A DNA stretch of 64,000 bases. Source: Lenzites betulinus. Lineage: Eukaryota; Basidiomycota; Agaricomycetes; Polyporales; Polyporaceae. Both the position numbers and the translations under genes were made by a program. Positions 13,127 to 24,430 of this stretch are shown here, one piece after another. Below the pieces are notes generated by a model that searched no databases, had not been told where the DNA came from, and saw nothing but the letters and a program-made list of their open reading frames with translations. Numbering within the stretch: position 1 is the stretch's first letter; every line of letters begins with the position of its first letter. The stretch lies in the NCBI GenBank assembly GCA_022264855.1, contig JABYQU010000029.1:248001-312000 (forward strand), given 5' to 3'.

Positions 13127-13321
13127 ATGCGCCTCAACGTCGTCATTTCTTGGAAGGTCCTCTTTGCCGTCGTCGCTAGCCTCGCGGCTGTTGGCGCGCG
13201 GGCGATTCCTGATGATGTGGGTGAGTAGTTCTCCACTTTCGGTGGATGCAGGCGTATGTTGAGCTGATGGTCTGCAGTCGGGGATCCTTCGAACGTGCAC
13301 GCTGACAACACCTGGCTCTAG
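13127..13321 (+). CDS. Small secreted peptide precursor ending in NTWL (WL peptide 1)
   Basis: Exons 13127-13220 and 13278-13321 are separated by a 57-bp intron (GTGAGT..CAG) and give 45 aa. Residues 1-26 form a signal peptide (MRLNVVISWKVLFAVVASLA, then a predicted cut after ARA). The second exon adds the C-terminus ending SNVHADNTWL-stop. It shares the two-exon design, phase-1 intron and Trp-Leu end with the other peptide genes in this window, but has no obvious dibasic site and a distinct leader. Function is unknown. I infer a processed secreted peptide. The nearest neighbours are the 400-bp repeat and the intact FunK1 gene. Confidence 0.7.
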
Positions 13322-13687
13322 GCCGAGAGAGTGCCTCGAAGGTGCTTGGTTAGCTTGGTTAGTACATCAGTGTACCCTGGGAAGTAGACGGATATATGCT
13401 AACCTTCTTACAGCCTACAGTCATAGTACCCACAATAGCATGTCCCGCGATTCCACAGCCAACAGCACATTGTTAAGCACATCTCTGTTTCTGAGAGTCG
13501 GCGTCAGTGTCAGTCAGATCTGTATGTAGATCATGCTGTGAAGACGAGATCAAATGAGTAACCTCACCTATCATAATCCAGAAGCCTCCTCTCAGCTAGT
13601 AGTAGTAGCCCACATGGCCATGTACGTGCATGTGCCCCATAAACTCGTTCTGTCTCCTGCAACTATTCGTAGCGACGTGTCCAGTGG

Positions 13688-14090
13688 TCCGTCTGCGCGG
13701 CACTCCCCGCCGGCCGCTCGCATGTTCCAAGTGCTGCCTCTTTGTGCCTGTTTAGATAACGCAGAGCCCACACAGCCGTACGGCCGTACGGCGCATCCGA
13801 TGAAGCTCTGCTACCCCCTATATAGAGCTCGAGGCGGCAATCTCACCGTCACGAAGCTCCAAGTTCCGTGGTTCCATGGTTCTTGCGAAACCCGGGGTGG
13901 TCATGCTCCGCAAGGTTCGTGCGCACTTATGCCGCGGTCGCTGTCGAGCCCGGCGTCTGCAGTGGTAAGTGTTGCGCATGCGCAGTGGACGCTTGCCGTC
14001 ATGCGAGCGTCGTTCGGGGGCATTGGCCTGCGCTTACGTGGACCCGGGGAGATATCCACGTCGGAGAGCCTACTGTCATGGGTGGCTGCC
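13688..14090 (+). repeat. About 400-bp dispersed repeat, copy B
   Basis: This is the partner of 4890-5290, in direct orientation with scattered substitutions and indels. Together with the two FunK1 copies it suggests that both ends of the first 18 kb share ancestry, although the order of repeat and kinase differs between the two places. Confidence 0.65.
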
Positions 14091-15261
14091 AGTGCCCGGG
14101 GATGACCTAAGTTTGAATAAATACTAGTTACGATGAAGACGAATAAACTCACCTAAATCCTGACCCGTGTAAGCGTGCCACGCTGCACCAGGTTCTTAGT
14201 TAACACAAGAAGCCGGTGCGAGTATTCCCGCTACCGGTAACGGTAGTGGGTCTTTGTGAACATTCGACTACCCCCGTGGGAATTGGCCGATGTCACATGA
14301 CGTCTCACGTTACCTGACAAGATAATAGGTTCAAAAAAGTTCAAGTTAGTAACTGGGCTCAAGCTACTCCCTCATGTATACAGCAAAATTCTCCTGCCAC
14401 AACGCCTGTTCCTGCAACGAGTGCGGTAGCGGGCACTGCCGCTCAGCGGCGCTACAGGGTTATGCGTTTTGGTGGTAGGACGTCGACCGTGATGCCAGCG
14501 CTTGAGCGCTGGACACGCCCCACGTGACCCCGCTCGACGCGTCTTCCCGACGCGCGCGCCTCGCCTCCTCAGAAAGTCAGAGCCACGGGGCCGCCGTCCG
14601 CGGACATGTCCGCGGGAACATGTCCACGTCGCAGAAGCGCCGGCCTGCCTTATATGGATGAGCGCTCCTTGTCACTCCCTGTCACTCTCTACTTGCCGCC
14701 TCGCTTGTTGTTGCCTCCTTGGTCCCTGCGCTCACCGCGCTTGAGCCGTTGCCTGCTGAATGAGGTCGTTTAATTGCATCACGGTAGTAGACGTTGGGGA
14801 GTACGCAGCACGGTGTGGTCTGTGGGGGAAAGATGTGAAAGCCACTCAGTGGCTCGCGCTGCTGCATAAGAGCATTCAGAACAAAGGTAAACGCATGCAT
14901 AACTTGGCCACAGCGGCTACGTCATCTGGTGAGAACAAAGCATATGTACGGTATGGCCTGCTACAACAAGGCGAGGCGGAACAAGGCGTGTATACAATGC
15001 GGACTACAAAAGTCACGGCCCATGCAATATAGTCACAGTGACTCCGATGTGACCCTTCGGCATTGACCACTGCCTTTATCCGCAGGACAATCCACCGGAC
15101 GTGTCCGCGGACAAACTCCCCGTCGCTCGGACGTTCTCCGCCTCCTAGTCTGCTACGTCGTCGACGGAGGTGAGTGTTGGTTTTGCTCTTGTTTGCTGTC
15201 CCGTACCTGACATTTTCAATGAGGGCTTTTACTACAGGTAGATTAGTACCGCAATATCAAG
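14091..15261. other. Intergenic, possible decayed LTR-like sequence
   Basis: No gene. The perfect palindrome GTCCGCGGAC occurs near 14595 and again near 15100, a TTATATGG box lies near 14650, and CT-rich stretches follow. This is reminiscent of a retrotransposon LTR or a TATA promoter region, but I could not find paired terminal TG..CA ends or a target duplication. The 3' end serves as the leader of the kinase gene at 15262. Confidence 0.3.
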
Positions 15262-17830
15262 ATGTCTGACATTCTGGAGGGCCCAAAAGACAGCTGGCTG
15301 CAGTGCTACACATCGAACCGCATTGGCGAGCAAGAAGTCGACCGCATCATCACGGCTCTCAAGCACAAGGGCCTCATCGCCCTGCATGCGAATGGTACTA
15401 CTCTTTCGTGGAGGGACTTTTCAGACAAGCCTTCCGTCCTGCACGAGCAGCGCACGGCGCAGAACTCATCTACACGAGCTAGGACTGGGCGCGAGATCTT
15501 CCGACCTCTCGGCGACATCATCAACGCCATCTCCGAGGTCCCTCTTCTCGGCCTCTCCCCTTCGTGCACATATGCGGAAGAGCCGTACTGCACGGAATCG
15601 AATGCTTTGGGGTCTACGCACCACATGGACGGTTATCTGCGGCTCCGAGAGGCGACTTCGCCTGATGCTTCAAGAGGATTGTCAAGGGCGGCCACGTCAG
15701 ACATTGTCGTCAACTTTGAATTCAAGTGGAATGACGAGCCCGGGAACATCATCTATGTGAGTCCCACTGCAAAGGATCTCCTTGAAGCACTGACAAAATA
15801 ATTCGCCCTGTTCAGAACCGTTGGAAGGCACTTTACTCTGTTTGTCACACCCTGCGCTCGGATTGTCGGCGCAAGCATACATACAGCGTGCGTAGCGTCA
15901 GTTTGTGTGACTTGTCGCGTGCTGACCCGTGAGTGGAGTAGATCACCATCGAGGACACCCGCGTATGCTTGTGGTATTTCTCGCGCTCGCATGTGGCCAA
16001 GTCGCAGGAGTTCGATCTACTGGTAAGTACGTCAATTTTGACTCCAGACATTGCTCCGTTAAACATATCTCATAGGACGTCCGTGCCGTTGTGGGGGCAT
16101 TCGCCTCCCTGGTCTTCTCTACTCCCGAAGATCTAGGCTATGACCCCAACATCAGGCGAATCCTCGAACACGACGAGCACACCCAAGATGATGAAATCCG
16201 CTATGTATACCGACTTGAAAACCGCTTCTTCAAGACCATCAAGTGCCGCGACGAATACTACTATCTGAATATCGTCGGACGGGCGACCCGAGTCTGGGAG
16301 GTCATCGAAGTTGCGAGCTTCGACGACACCGCCGCCCTTCCTGACGTACGCCCGATGGTGCTGAGGGACGTGTGGCTCGAACACGGGGGCAGGACAGAGC
16401 GCGAGATCCAGCAGGAAATATTCCAGCGCTGCGACGACCTCGGGAGGAGCTTTCCAGCAGACGACGACCACCGGCTCCGCGGTGTCGATGAGGCGACGCG
16501 GCAACTGCTCCGCCAGCGCCTGGCGGACGCGACATACAAGGAGCTCTTCTTGACCATCGAGGAGGACTACAGAGGGGCATCGTCGAATCCATGTGCCGTG
16601 GGATACACGCCTGCACCCCACATCTTCGCCGAGCGCATTTACGTCGATCACGGTGCAGAGCGCGATGACTCGGACAGTACAGAGCAATCGTCCGTGTCTG
16701 ACAGGTGCATTCGCATCTTTTCCGACGTCCCATTTGCCGATGTGCCACGGTCCAGTCAACCTCGTGAATACAACCCAAGGCGGCGAAACTTTGTGTACCG
16801 GGAAGTCTGCTCTGCGATGCACGAGCTGGACGACTTGCACAAAGCGGTGCAAGCCCTGCTCGATGCACTGTTAGGTGAGACGCCTTATCACGGCCTCAGG
16901 TTGTCCGTGCTGACACGCTGCACACTTCAGCCCTCCAAATATTGTTCCTGATCTCATGGATCCATCGCGACGTGAGTGCAGGCAACATTCTGTTCTACGA
17001 GGGTCGGGGAAAGTTGTGCGACCTCGAATACGCGAAAGAATTCAACCTGGCGGTGGGACGACGCTCGTCTGACCCGAAAACGGTATGTTCGTCATCGCAC
17101 TAGGATAATCAAGGATAATATTCACACTACGCCGGGAACAAAGATATTCATGGCCGTCGAACTTGAGAGTGGTATGGCCATCTACAAGAAGAGGTGGCCA
17201 AAAACCCATGCAGCTTACATGCAGCCCATGGCCTTAGGTCTGCGCCATGTCGTCCGCCACAACTTCCAACACGATGTGGAACCCATCTTCTGGATTCTGG
17301 CCTGGCTTGCCTGCACGCACATCCCGGGGCAAAGTGGACAGAACACCATGGCCCCCATGTTCCACAGCAACGCCCATGATTTCTTTTTTTGCCGTCTACA
17401 GTTCCTCATCGATGGCGAGTTTTGTGCTGAGCAGCTCGACACCCTCCGGCCTCCCTTGCCACCTATATTGCGGGCCGGCTTGCTTGCGATGAGCTCCTTA
17501 CTTAACGACGGCTATCTCGAGCGTGCGGACTCAATCGACGATCGGTCCTCTTACTCGCCCATCTACGGGGAGGTTCGTGAAGCGCTGACAGATATCGTAA
17601 ATGCGATACCGCCTGGGACGGTCGCCCTTGCGCGGCCTCCCCAACCAATCGTGGGCCCGAGATCTGGCCACCGTCAGCGCACGGATGACTTGGCGGAAAA
17701 ACCTGAAGAGGCGCATCCTGAGGACGTGGTGATGGCTCCTCAGGGGATTGCCACCACAGCGAAGCGCGCACGAGGACTTTCGGATGCAGACGACGAATCA
17801 CGGCTACAAAAGCGTCTTGCACGAGAGTAA
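15262..17830 (+). CDS. FunK1 fungal-type protein kinase, intact copy
   Basis: Exons are 15262-15756, 15816-15887, 15942-16022, 16076-16874, 16931-17082 and 17114 or 17144 to 17830, giving about 760-770 aa. The N-terminal half has the family's region ending HTYSITIEDTRVCLWYFSRS. The catalytic loop is WIHRDVSAGNILFYEG and the metal site CDLEYAKEF, with DLE in place of DFG as is usual for FunK1. It is followed by FMAVELESG and RHNFQHDVEPIFWILAW (late lobe helix). The last intron is uncertain: a 31-bp intron keeps GTKIFMAVE, whereas a 61-bp one removes GTK. The C-terminal tail is Arg/Ala/Asp-rich with a possible nuclear signal (AKRARG). Substrates are unknown. It is the sister of the broken copy at 1830-4410. 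Confidence 0.88.
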
Positions 17831-17839
17831 ACTTGTGAG

Positions 17840-18158
17840 TCAATTTTGATGATACATCCCTTCTTGTGGGCTATGGGATGCTCACGCGACGTATCGCAGG
17901 ACAAGACGTGCATGTGCGAGGCTGAAGGGTAGTGTATGGCGGGACCACGACGTATTCAATGAGGTACCAATCTAAGCACAGCACTTGCGCCATACGTGCA
18001 GTATGTCCATAGCTAGAAAGCCCTCGCCTCCAACGCCAGTGGAACACGCATAGCTCCCTCGACCAGTCAATATCTCGCATCTACTCCAGTCTATATGTAT
18101 ATGTACTTAATGCTTCGGGGGCACACCGCAGCACCCCAGCGCGTATCTCCATCCATGC
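17840..18158. other. Intergenic between convergent genes
   Basis: This is the shared 3' region of the kinase and the MFS gene. I see no further feature. Confidence 0.5.
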
Positions 18159-20521
18159 TCATCCCCCGAGCGGCTTCTCCCTGATGTAAAACGCGACGAG
18201 GACGGTCGCGGCGGCGAGCGCGAACGTGAACCAGAACGCGGCCTGCAGCCCGTCCTGGTACGCGAGGACGACCTGCGCGCGCACCGCGGGCGCGAGCTGC
18301 TCGAGGTACTCGAGCGACTCGCGGACCTTGCGCACGATCTGCGTTGCGCGTTATAAGGTGTCAGCGCATGGACAACGGGGGCGCCAAACGAGAGGTAGGA
18401 GCGGAGGAGTATGGATACACGGGAGAGATGCATGGCGACACAGCAGAAGAGAGATGCTTACCTCGTCGACGTCCCCGCCCGTGAGGCGCGCGCGGAGGCT
18501 CTTCCGGAGGAAGTCCTGTGTGAGCGTCGTGCCGACCGAGAGGCCGATGACGGAGCCGAGCGAGCGGAAGAGGTACGAGACGGCTGTCGCGATCGCTTGG
18601 TCCTCCGGGCCTGCGTTCGCGATGAGCGAGACGATCGTGCTCGTCAAGCCGGAACCTAAGTGTCGAAGCAGCGCAGGTCAGCGTCCCAGGAGCCGGAAGT
18701 AGACGCGAGAGTGCATACCGTAGCCCAGGTTATTCATCGCAGACCCTGTACGGCCGCTCTCAGCATATAGTCGAGCGTGAACGCCGCATGTGTGTTGTAC
18801 ATACCGATGATCAGCCCCGCCAGCGAGAAGCGCACCACGCCCGTCACGAGCGCAACCCCCAGGTTCCCCGCCATCATCACCACGAACATCACCACAGTGA
18901 GCACATAATACCGCCCCGTGCTCTGCATCACGAGCCCCGTCGCGAGACTGCCCGACACACCGCCCACGATCGTCGGGAGCAGGATGAGCCCGACGTCCGC
19001 CGCGCGCGCACCGCGCACCGCCTGCACGTACAGCGCGAGGTGGTACACGAGCGTGACGGACGCCGCGCTCGAGAGGAAGTTGCACGCGTACGCGGCCGCG
19101 AGCCCGCGGTCCGCGACGATGCGCGCGGGCGCGCACGGCTCGCGCGCCCAGCGCAGCTCGACCGCCGCGAACACGCTCAGAAAGAACACAGACGCCGCGA
19201 GGGAGGAGACGGTGAGCGGCGCGCGCCAGGAGACGTTCCCGCCGTGGTCAAGCCCGAGGAGGAGGGTGAAGACGGCGAGGACGAGCGTGGCGGCGCCGGC
19301 GAAGTCGATGCGCGCGAGTTTCGCGCGGAGGGCGCCGGGCGGGTGAGAGCGCGGGAGGGTGAGGCCGAAGGCGACGGAGAGGATGGCGAGCGCGGTGAGG
19401 GGCACTTGGATGAGGAATGCCCTGGTGGAGGGTAAGTGGAGAAGGAGGATGAGAGAGTGAGCGTAGTGCTTTACCATCGCCACCCGATGCTGTCTGCTAG
19501 GAACCCCCCGAGGGGCGCGCCTGTGGCTTGTCCAGCGGCGAATGCGATATTTCCAAAACCTGGTGCATGATATAATGTCAGTCTACGAGTAAGCTCGGCG
19601 GATACTGCAGACCAAGCCAACCTTGAAGGGTCCCGCGTTGCCTCAATGGCGCGACGTCAGACATTATAATAGATGCGAGGCTGAGAGTTGGTGCTTATCA
19701 GTATCAAGCAAATGAATCATGGCGGACTTGACTTGCGTGGTCATGCCTCCTCCTCCGATACCGGCAAGGGCACGAGCGGCGATGAGTTCAGTCATGTTCC
19801 TCGCAAGGCCGCAGAAAAGACACCCGAGTGCGAAGATCGTGTACGCGAAGATGAGACACGATTTCCGTCCGAAGATATCGCTCAGCTAAGGCAGCATCAG
19901 CCAGATGCATACACCACGAGCTAGATGCGCACAAACCTTTCCGTACAGCGGCCTAGATATACGCTTCCACGTCAGCATGCCAGACAGATGTATGAAGACT
20001 ATCACTGCGCGACGCACTGGAAGCTCGTCATGGACAGCATGTAGCCTGTCGCGATCCAGCTTGTGTTTTGCAGCTGCTCAAACTGGCTCCCGATAGACGC
20101 ATACGTTGCAGTGACGATCGTCACGTCCATCGCCACCAGGAATATGCCTAGTATCATCGGTGCCATCTGCAGAGGATAGTTTAGTATACGCATGCTGAGA
20201 GCAATACCAGAGATTCCCGGAGAACGGCCTTGTTTCCATCTGATCACAGAGGAAATAAGGTCGTCCTCCGAATCATTATACATGCAGACTCACTACCGCG
20301 ACCAAGGATACACGAGCCTTCTGCGGAGCCCCATTTTCGCTGTCCGGTGCTGTTGGCTGTACTGACCCGGCAAGTTCGTCTGTAGATTGTGCATGGGGAT
20401 CGTCTAACGTTGGTACGCCAGGAACGGGCCTGACTTGCACTTCCACAGACGACTTGGATGAGTCCGAGTCGAGTAGTAGAGGCGTCCGCTCGGTCGCCGG
20501 CGTTGGCGAACCTCCAGCCAT
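18159..20521 (-). CDS. MFS transporter, DHA2-like (14-TM) family
   Basis: This is a multi-exon gene from ATG at 20521 to TGA at 18161-18159. Exon 1 is 20521-20294 and exon 2 starts at 20166. The N-terminus is a hydrophilic Ser/Pro/Asp-rich tail with a TPLLL acidic-dileucine motif, as found in vacuolar sorting signals. Family motifs follow: the first helix around FLVAMDVTIVTATY, the helix 2-3 loop PLYGKLSDIFGRKSCLIF (motif A, D-x-x-GRK), the GIGGGGMTT stretch, the SDVAPLRQRGTLQG loop and motif C near GQATGAPLGGFLADSIGWRW. The C-terminal half has further helices and ends FYIREKPLGG. It probably exports or stores amino acids or small toxic compounds at a vacuolar or plasma membrane. Similarity is to the VBA-type drug/basic amino acid group. 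Some internal exon limits were not resolved. Confidence 0.88.
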
Positions 20522-20916
20522 TCAGAGTAAGCTAGAAATGCAAAGGATTGAAAAATGTCAGAACATGAGGTATAGCAAGAATGTTAGCACCTGTAGACAA
20601 GTGCACGCTTACGAAGTATTATAATGCGCGATACGTGTAGCGGAACTTGTGGCACGGGCGACAAGTTCAAGGAGCAGACCTTACCGCTCACTCGGTATCA
20701 GGACGGTCGTTAAGACCACACTTGTCCTTGGACTTGCTGTCCGCTTGCGTGTAAATGAAGCTCTCAACACGCAACGTTGCCGCGGTGCATGGGAGTTCGA
20801 AAGATACCGAGTCAGAGCAACTTCGCAAGCGAGTGACACAGTGAGAACACTAATGACGCAACTTTAGGTGTTGCGCGTTTAACTTGATAATGCTCATATT
20901 GACCTTCGTACTGCAT
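20522..20916. other. Intergenic, upstream of MFS gene and tRNA
   Basis: No gene seen. It holds the presumed promoter of the minus-strand MFS gene. Confidence 0.5.
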
Positions 20917-20988
20917 TCCGATATGGTGTAACGGCTAACATTACCGCCTTTCACGCGGTAGCTCGGGGTTCGATTCCCCGTATCGGAG
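20917..20988 (+). tRNA. tRNA-Glu (anticodon TTC)
   Basis: A 72-nt cloverleaf without an intron. The acceptor stem TCCGATA pairs with TATCGGA. The anticodon stem ACCGC/GCGGT encloses the loop CTTTCAC with TTC at 20950-20952. The T arm CGGGG-TTCGATT-CCCCG carries the B box and the D arm the A box (TGGTGTAACGGCTAACA). The CCA end is not encoded, as expected for a nuclear gene. Confidence 0.96.
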
Positions 20989-21325
20989 CTTACTTTTCTT
21001 CCTCAAGATGACTTTGCGGCCGTCAATTTGAACTCACCGTCCTTGTTTTTAAGTGATCGCACGTCGTACTGAACTCTGGAAATCTGATTGCTCAAGAGCC
21101 CGGAACCATCATACAGTTAAAGTGTTCACCATCATCTGAGACCCTCCTATGGAGCACTTGGCGACTCCGCAATATCTATACCAATACACTCCTCTGTCCC
21201 GTTCAAGTCTTTAAATAACCTGAACGGCATGTAAGTAGCTGTATAACGCTCTGGAACAGTACCGTTCCACGTACAAAAACGAAATACACAGAAGGCCAAC
21301 AGAGCGTCCTCGATGGCTCGGACGT

Positions 21326-21574
21326 TCACAGCCAACAACTCTCGATGTGGCCAACTGCATACATCAGACGAAAGCGTCAGCTGAGTGGCCGTCCAACGCA
21401 TTGTACATGCGGAGAGATCATCTCACCAGAACGGCGGGCGGCGCCCGGGTCACAGTCCGCGAGTGGGGCGACCGCGGCGTCCTCGGGAGTGGGCGCCGCC
21501 AAAGTCGCGGAGGACATGCCGATGACCGCGACAGCCGCGGCGAGGACGAAGAACTTGAGCTTCAGGCTGAACAT
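21326..21574 (-). CDS. Small secreted peptide precursor ending in ESCWL (WL peptide 2)
   Basis: Exons 21574-21427 and 21354-21326 join across a 72-bp intron to 58 aa. The signal peptide is MFSLKLKFFVLAAAVAVIG, cleaved near ATLA-APTP. A short acidic pro-region (EDAAVAPLADCD) leads to a dibasic ARR just before the intron. The second exon then supplies the C-terminus, so the predicted Kex2 product is SVGHIESCWL. The leader resembles the type I copies at 24803-25109 and 53855-54178 but is more diverged. A TATAAAT box lies about 110 bp upstream. Function is unknown. It is likely secreted and processed like a RiPP or signalling peptide. Confidence 0.8.
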
Positions 21575-21680
21575 GTCGGCGCGTGCGAGTGCGAGTACGA
21601 GTGCGGGCGTAGTAGGATTGAGGACGCGGACGACGGGTGACCAACTCGACGCTCGAACGACTTCCGTGCGCCCGCGCAGG

Positions 21681-21690
21681 ATTTATACAA
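21681..21690 (-). promoter_or_regulatory. TATA box of WL peptide 2
   Basis: TTGTATAAAT on the minus strand, about 107-116 bp before the start codon at 21574. Position and sequence match the TATA boxes before the other peptide genes. Confidence 0.6.
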
Positions 21691-23488
21691 TTCATGGAAT
21701 TGGCACTGTTCGCGGCAATCCGAGCAGTCCGCAGTTTCCTGTGTCGCTCGGCGCCTCATGGCAGCGTTGTGGCTTACGGACCACGGTGCAGCACTGGCCT
21801 CGTCCGGGCAGAAGGCCATGTGTGTTACCGCCGTGCCCTCCCCGCGGCGATTCGTGGGCAGTACGCATTGGGAATGGCTGCGGAGCTCGCCGCGGCGGCC
21901 GCCCATAAGCGGATGATGCTCACGACCCGGAACAGCTTCTGCTTCGACGAACTTGATCAGTGCGTGGTGTACGCATGTACTGAGCACACTGCACCAGTGC
22001 TATGTACTATCATGGAATTGAGATCCGCCCCCTGTCGGGATGGGTCCTGGGACGGTGGATGGGTCATCATGATCTCTAGTATTTGACAACCATGAGCTGG
22101 GTTGACTTGGAGTTCTGTGAAATTTCATGAGCATGGGCGCTGCATCGAGCACGAGGAGATCGGGAGAATTGGGCGGTGCGAGAGATACGTACAGAACAAG
22201 GACGAAGAAAACATCGATGAATTTGAAAATAAACGAGTTACTCACCTTGCGCGCAAGGTGGCCCGGAATACGATATTGAAGCAACCGCAGCCCGTCTCTA
22301 GACTTGGTTGGAGCTTAGAACTCCGGATGTCCAGACAGAGCGCGTCCGGCCGTGAGGCTCCGAATATACGCAAGGTCTACGCCGTCGCCAGTAGGCGGCA
22401 CATCCCTTCCCTAGTAGGTATACCAGTGGGACGGTCTATCCTCGGATGGCTGGGATATTGTCGGGTGCCAGAGACAAACGCATGTTGGTCAGATTGAGTG
22501 AGTACTCAGTGTGTGAGTGCGTGCCTCGTATCTGAGTGACTGAGTGAGTACTAGTTGAAACTTCCGCTGGTACAGAACGTAGACAAGCGCTGGCAGGTAC
22601 TACGAAACTCGTCCGGGAAGTTGGAACTGCCGTGTCGAGATTCGTTATGTAATCCAGGTTACCTCAACAGGTACGCATTTGGCAGTGGAGGCGTGTACAT
22701 CCTCGTCCTCCTCGCGCTACCGCCTGAAACCACCGCTGTGCATGTCACACGGCGGGCCTTGCACCATTACGGATAGGCTAAAACGGGTGTGAAAGTCTCG
22801 ACAAGAGGCCAACTTTCTGCCGACTTATCGTATCTTGAGTGAGTTCAAACGACTTCCAAGTTTGTCCAGGGTTTACCGTGACCTTTTGTTTCGGTTTTGA
22901 AATAGTTCAAGTTTTGCTCAGTTGGCAACGACCCACTGCCTGACGTGTCGCGGGCACAGCTGGAATTCAGCGCCTTGGTAGCGATGCTTGTGCGGCGTGC
23001 CTGAGACCCAGGGTGCACATGAGCGAAACAAGACGCTCGGCAATGCTTTAAGGGTCCTTCGGGTAGCTGAAGGAATAAGCTCCGTGCACGACCCTGCAAG
23101 CTTCCGTCAATACCTCCGTCACGCAAGGGGAAATCCGATTCATGTCAGGCAGCAATATCAGCGGAATGCTAGGCAGGCCTGAGATCACCTTCACCGCTCA
23201 GTTCGCAGAATGACTGGAAGATACACCCGGAGTTTCTACGTGCGATGACATCCACCGTGAGTGTCATATATGGTCAAATGTTCTCTGAATTTAACACTTT
23301 TCCGGGCTCGTATGGGTACAGAAACTTTGGAGGGAGACTCCGCGACGACGCTAGGTGTGTAGTACGTCTTCGGGATACTGCAAGATTACATAAACGTGAG
23401 CCAGCGGTGGTGTGGAAGAACTCAGATAACCTACCAGACAGATCTCGAACTTGAACACGGAGATATCCTCCAAGACACAACGCCGTCT
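21691..23488. other. Intergenic, includes a dispersed repeat
   Basis: No supported gene. About 22865-23120 is an inverted copy of 38080-38245 (see that repeat). Frames over 21637-22086 are shadows of GC-rich sequence upstream of the peptide gene. Around 22490-22560 there is a GAGTGAGTACT-type imperfect repeat. The stretch 23240-23470 is the 3' flank shared by the type II peptide genes. Confidence 0.4.
22865..23120 (-). repeat. Dispersed repeat, copy A (partner 38080-38245)
   Basis: Read on the minus strand, blocks such as CTACCCGAAG-ACCCTTAAAGCA and CACCCTGGGTCTCAGGCACGC match 38133-38202 on the plus strand. No coding frame is conserved between the copies. It looks like an old transposon remnant. 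Confidence 0.6.
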
Positions 23489-23776
23489 CTAGTACCAGGC
23501 CCTGGCGCTGTGGGTGTGGCCGACTGCACGTTTGTCGAGTATCACAAAAAGAGAAAAAGCGTGGGTTAGCGGGCATTCTATCCTACCGCATCCCACCCCG
23601 GCCGCGGGCAGAGCGCAAAACTCACTGCTATCAGAAGCAACGTCGCGTTTGTAAGTATACTCTGCGTCCCGGCGGAGCACCGCGCCCGTTGGCATGGGCG
23701 TGGGCGCGGGCGTGGCAGAAGAGGTGCCGATGAGTGCGGCGGCGAGCGAGAGGACGATGAGCTTGAGGTTGAACAT
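23489..23776 (-). CDS. Small secreted peptide precursor ending in ARAWY (WL peptide 3, type II)
   Basis: Exons 23776-23626 and 23523-23489 are joined over a 102-bp intron to 61 aa. The signal peptide MFNLKLIVLSLAAALIG is followed by TSSATPAPTP. Two dibasic sites are visible (LRR, then YKR), so cleavage could release a DAEYTY-containing piece and a C-terminal piece ending GHTHSARAWY. This is the only member ending in Trp-Tyr rather than Trp-Leu. It belongs to the type II subfamily (also 55157, 56681 and 60285) and pairs with the type I gene at 24803-25109. A TATATA box sits at 23890-23896. Confidence 0.75.
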   Translation of the reverse strand: MFNLKLIVLSLAAALIGTSSATPAPTPMPTGAVLRRDAEYTYKRDVASDSSEFCALPAAGVGCGRIECPLTHAFSLFVILDKRAVGHTHSARAWY

Positions 23777-23889
23777 GTCGGCGAGAATGTGGGGGAGCTG
23801 AGGACTACTGTGTGTTGTGTGTTGTGGGTAGGAATGCGACAGGCGAAGCTCGAGCTCGATGTCTTCTCCAGCATCCAACGCGGCCGAGC

Positions 23890-23896
23890 ATATATA
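23890..23896 (-). promoter_or_regulatory. TATA box of WL peptide 3
   Basis: GTATATATGC on the minus strand, about 115 bp before the ATG. It is in the same place and context (followed by CTCGG) as in the other type II genes. Confidence 0.6.
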
Positions 23897-23954
23897 CTCG
23901 TAACCTACGTCGACGCGTCCCCATTACACGGCGAACTTGACGATTTTTGGCTCG

Positions 23955-24430
23955 CTGTACGCTTGCGGCGCCATCCGCCCGCATGCTCTTGGGGAACCAG
24001 ACGTCCCGGGTACACTGTGTGCAAAAATGTGCTAGTAACTCGGAGTAAAAACCGGATCATTACAGAGGTGACACACTCACGGCGTACTCGCTCTTGCCAA
24101 TGGCTAACAAAGGGTCGCGAGCACCTATGTTCAAAAAAGGCACGGGCGAGTGGAAAACACCGAGAAGCAATACGCGAGCATGGACGTGCTAATGGGCTGG
24201 GTCTCAGCTCGAACGTACATACCCGATCACTACAAAGGAGACTCACGACGTGCCTGCCTCTGGGTAACCAGGGGGCCTGCGCACACTAGTGGTACTAGTG
24301 AGTGAAACCGCCGATAGTTGTAAGCAATATTATGCCAGCGCGGAACGTGCTCATGGTCTAAACCTGAGCTCGAACATACAACCCTGATTATTACCAGGCC
24401 CGAGACTCACGGGGCTCGATTCCCGGTCCA
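23955..24430 (-). repeat. Tandem 95/170-bp repeat block
   Basis: About two and a half units lie between the paired type II and type I peptide genes. Each unit contains a (G)TAACNAAG-GG-C-CGCGCACACT-like core, a TGGTGAGTG-like box and GGATCATTACAG-GGAGACTCACG. A longer form adds about 75 nt with GTGCTCATGGTCTGGGCCTCAGCTCG-like sequence. The same units occur at 54490-54960, 56880-57400 and 59940-60110. Confidence 0.7.

Noticed and set aside
14091..15261. Solo LTR.
   Set aside because: Palindromes and a TATA-like box are suggestive, but I could not define TG..CA ends or a target duplication.
18788..19435. 215-codon plus-strand frame.
   Set aside because: It lies opposite the MFS transporter coding exons and is rich in Arg, Glu and Ala, a GC-driven shadow.
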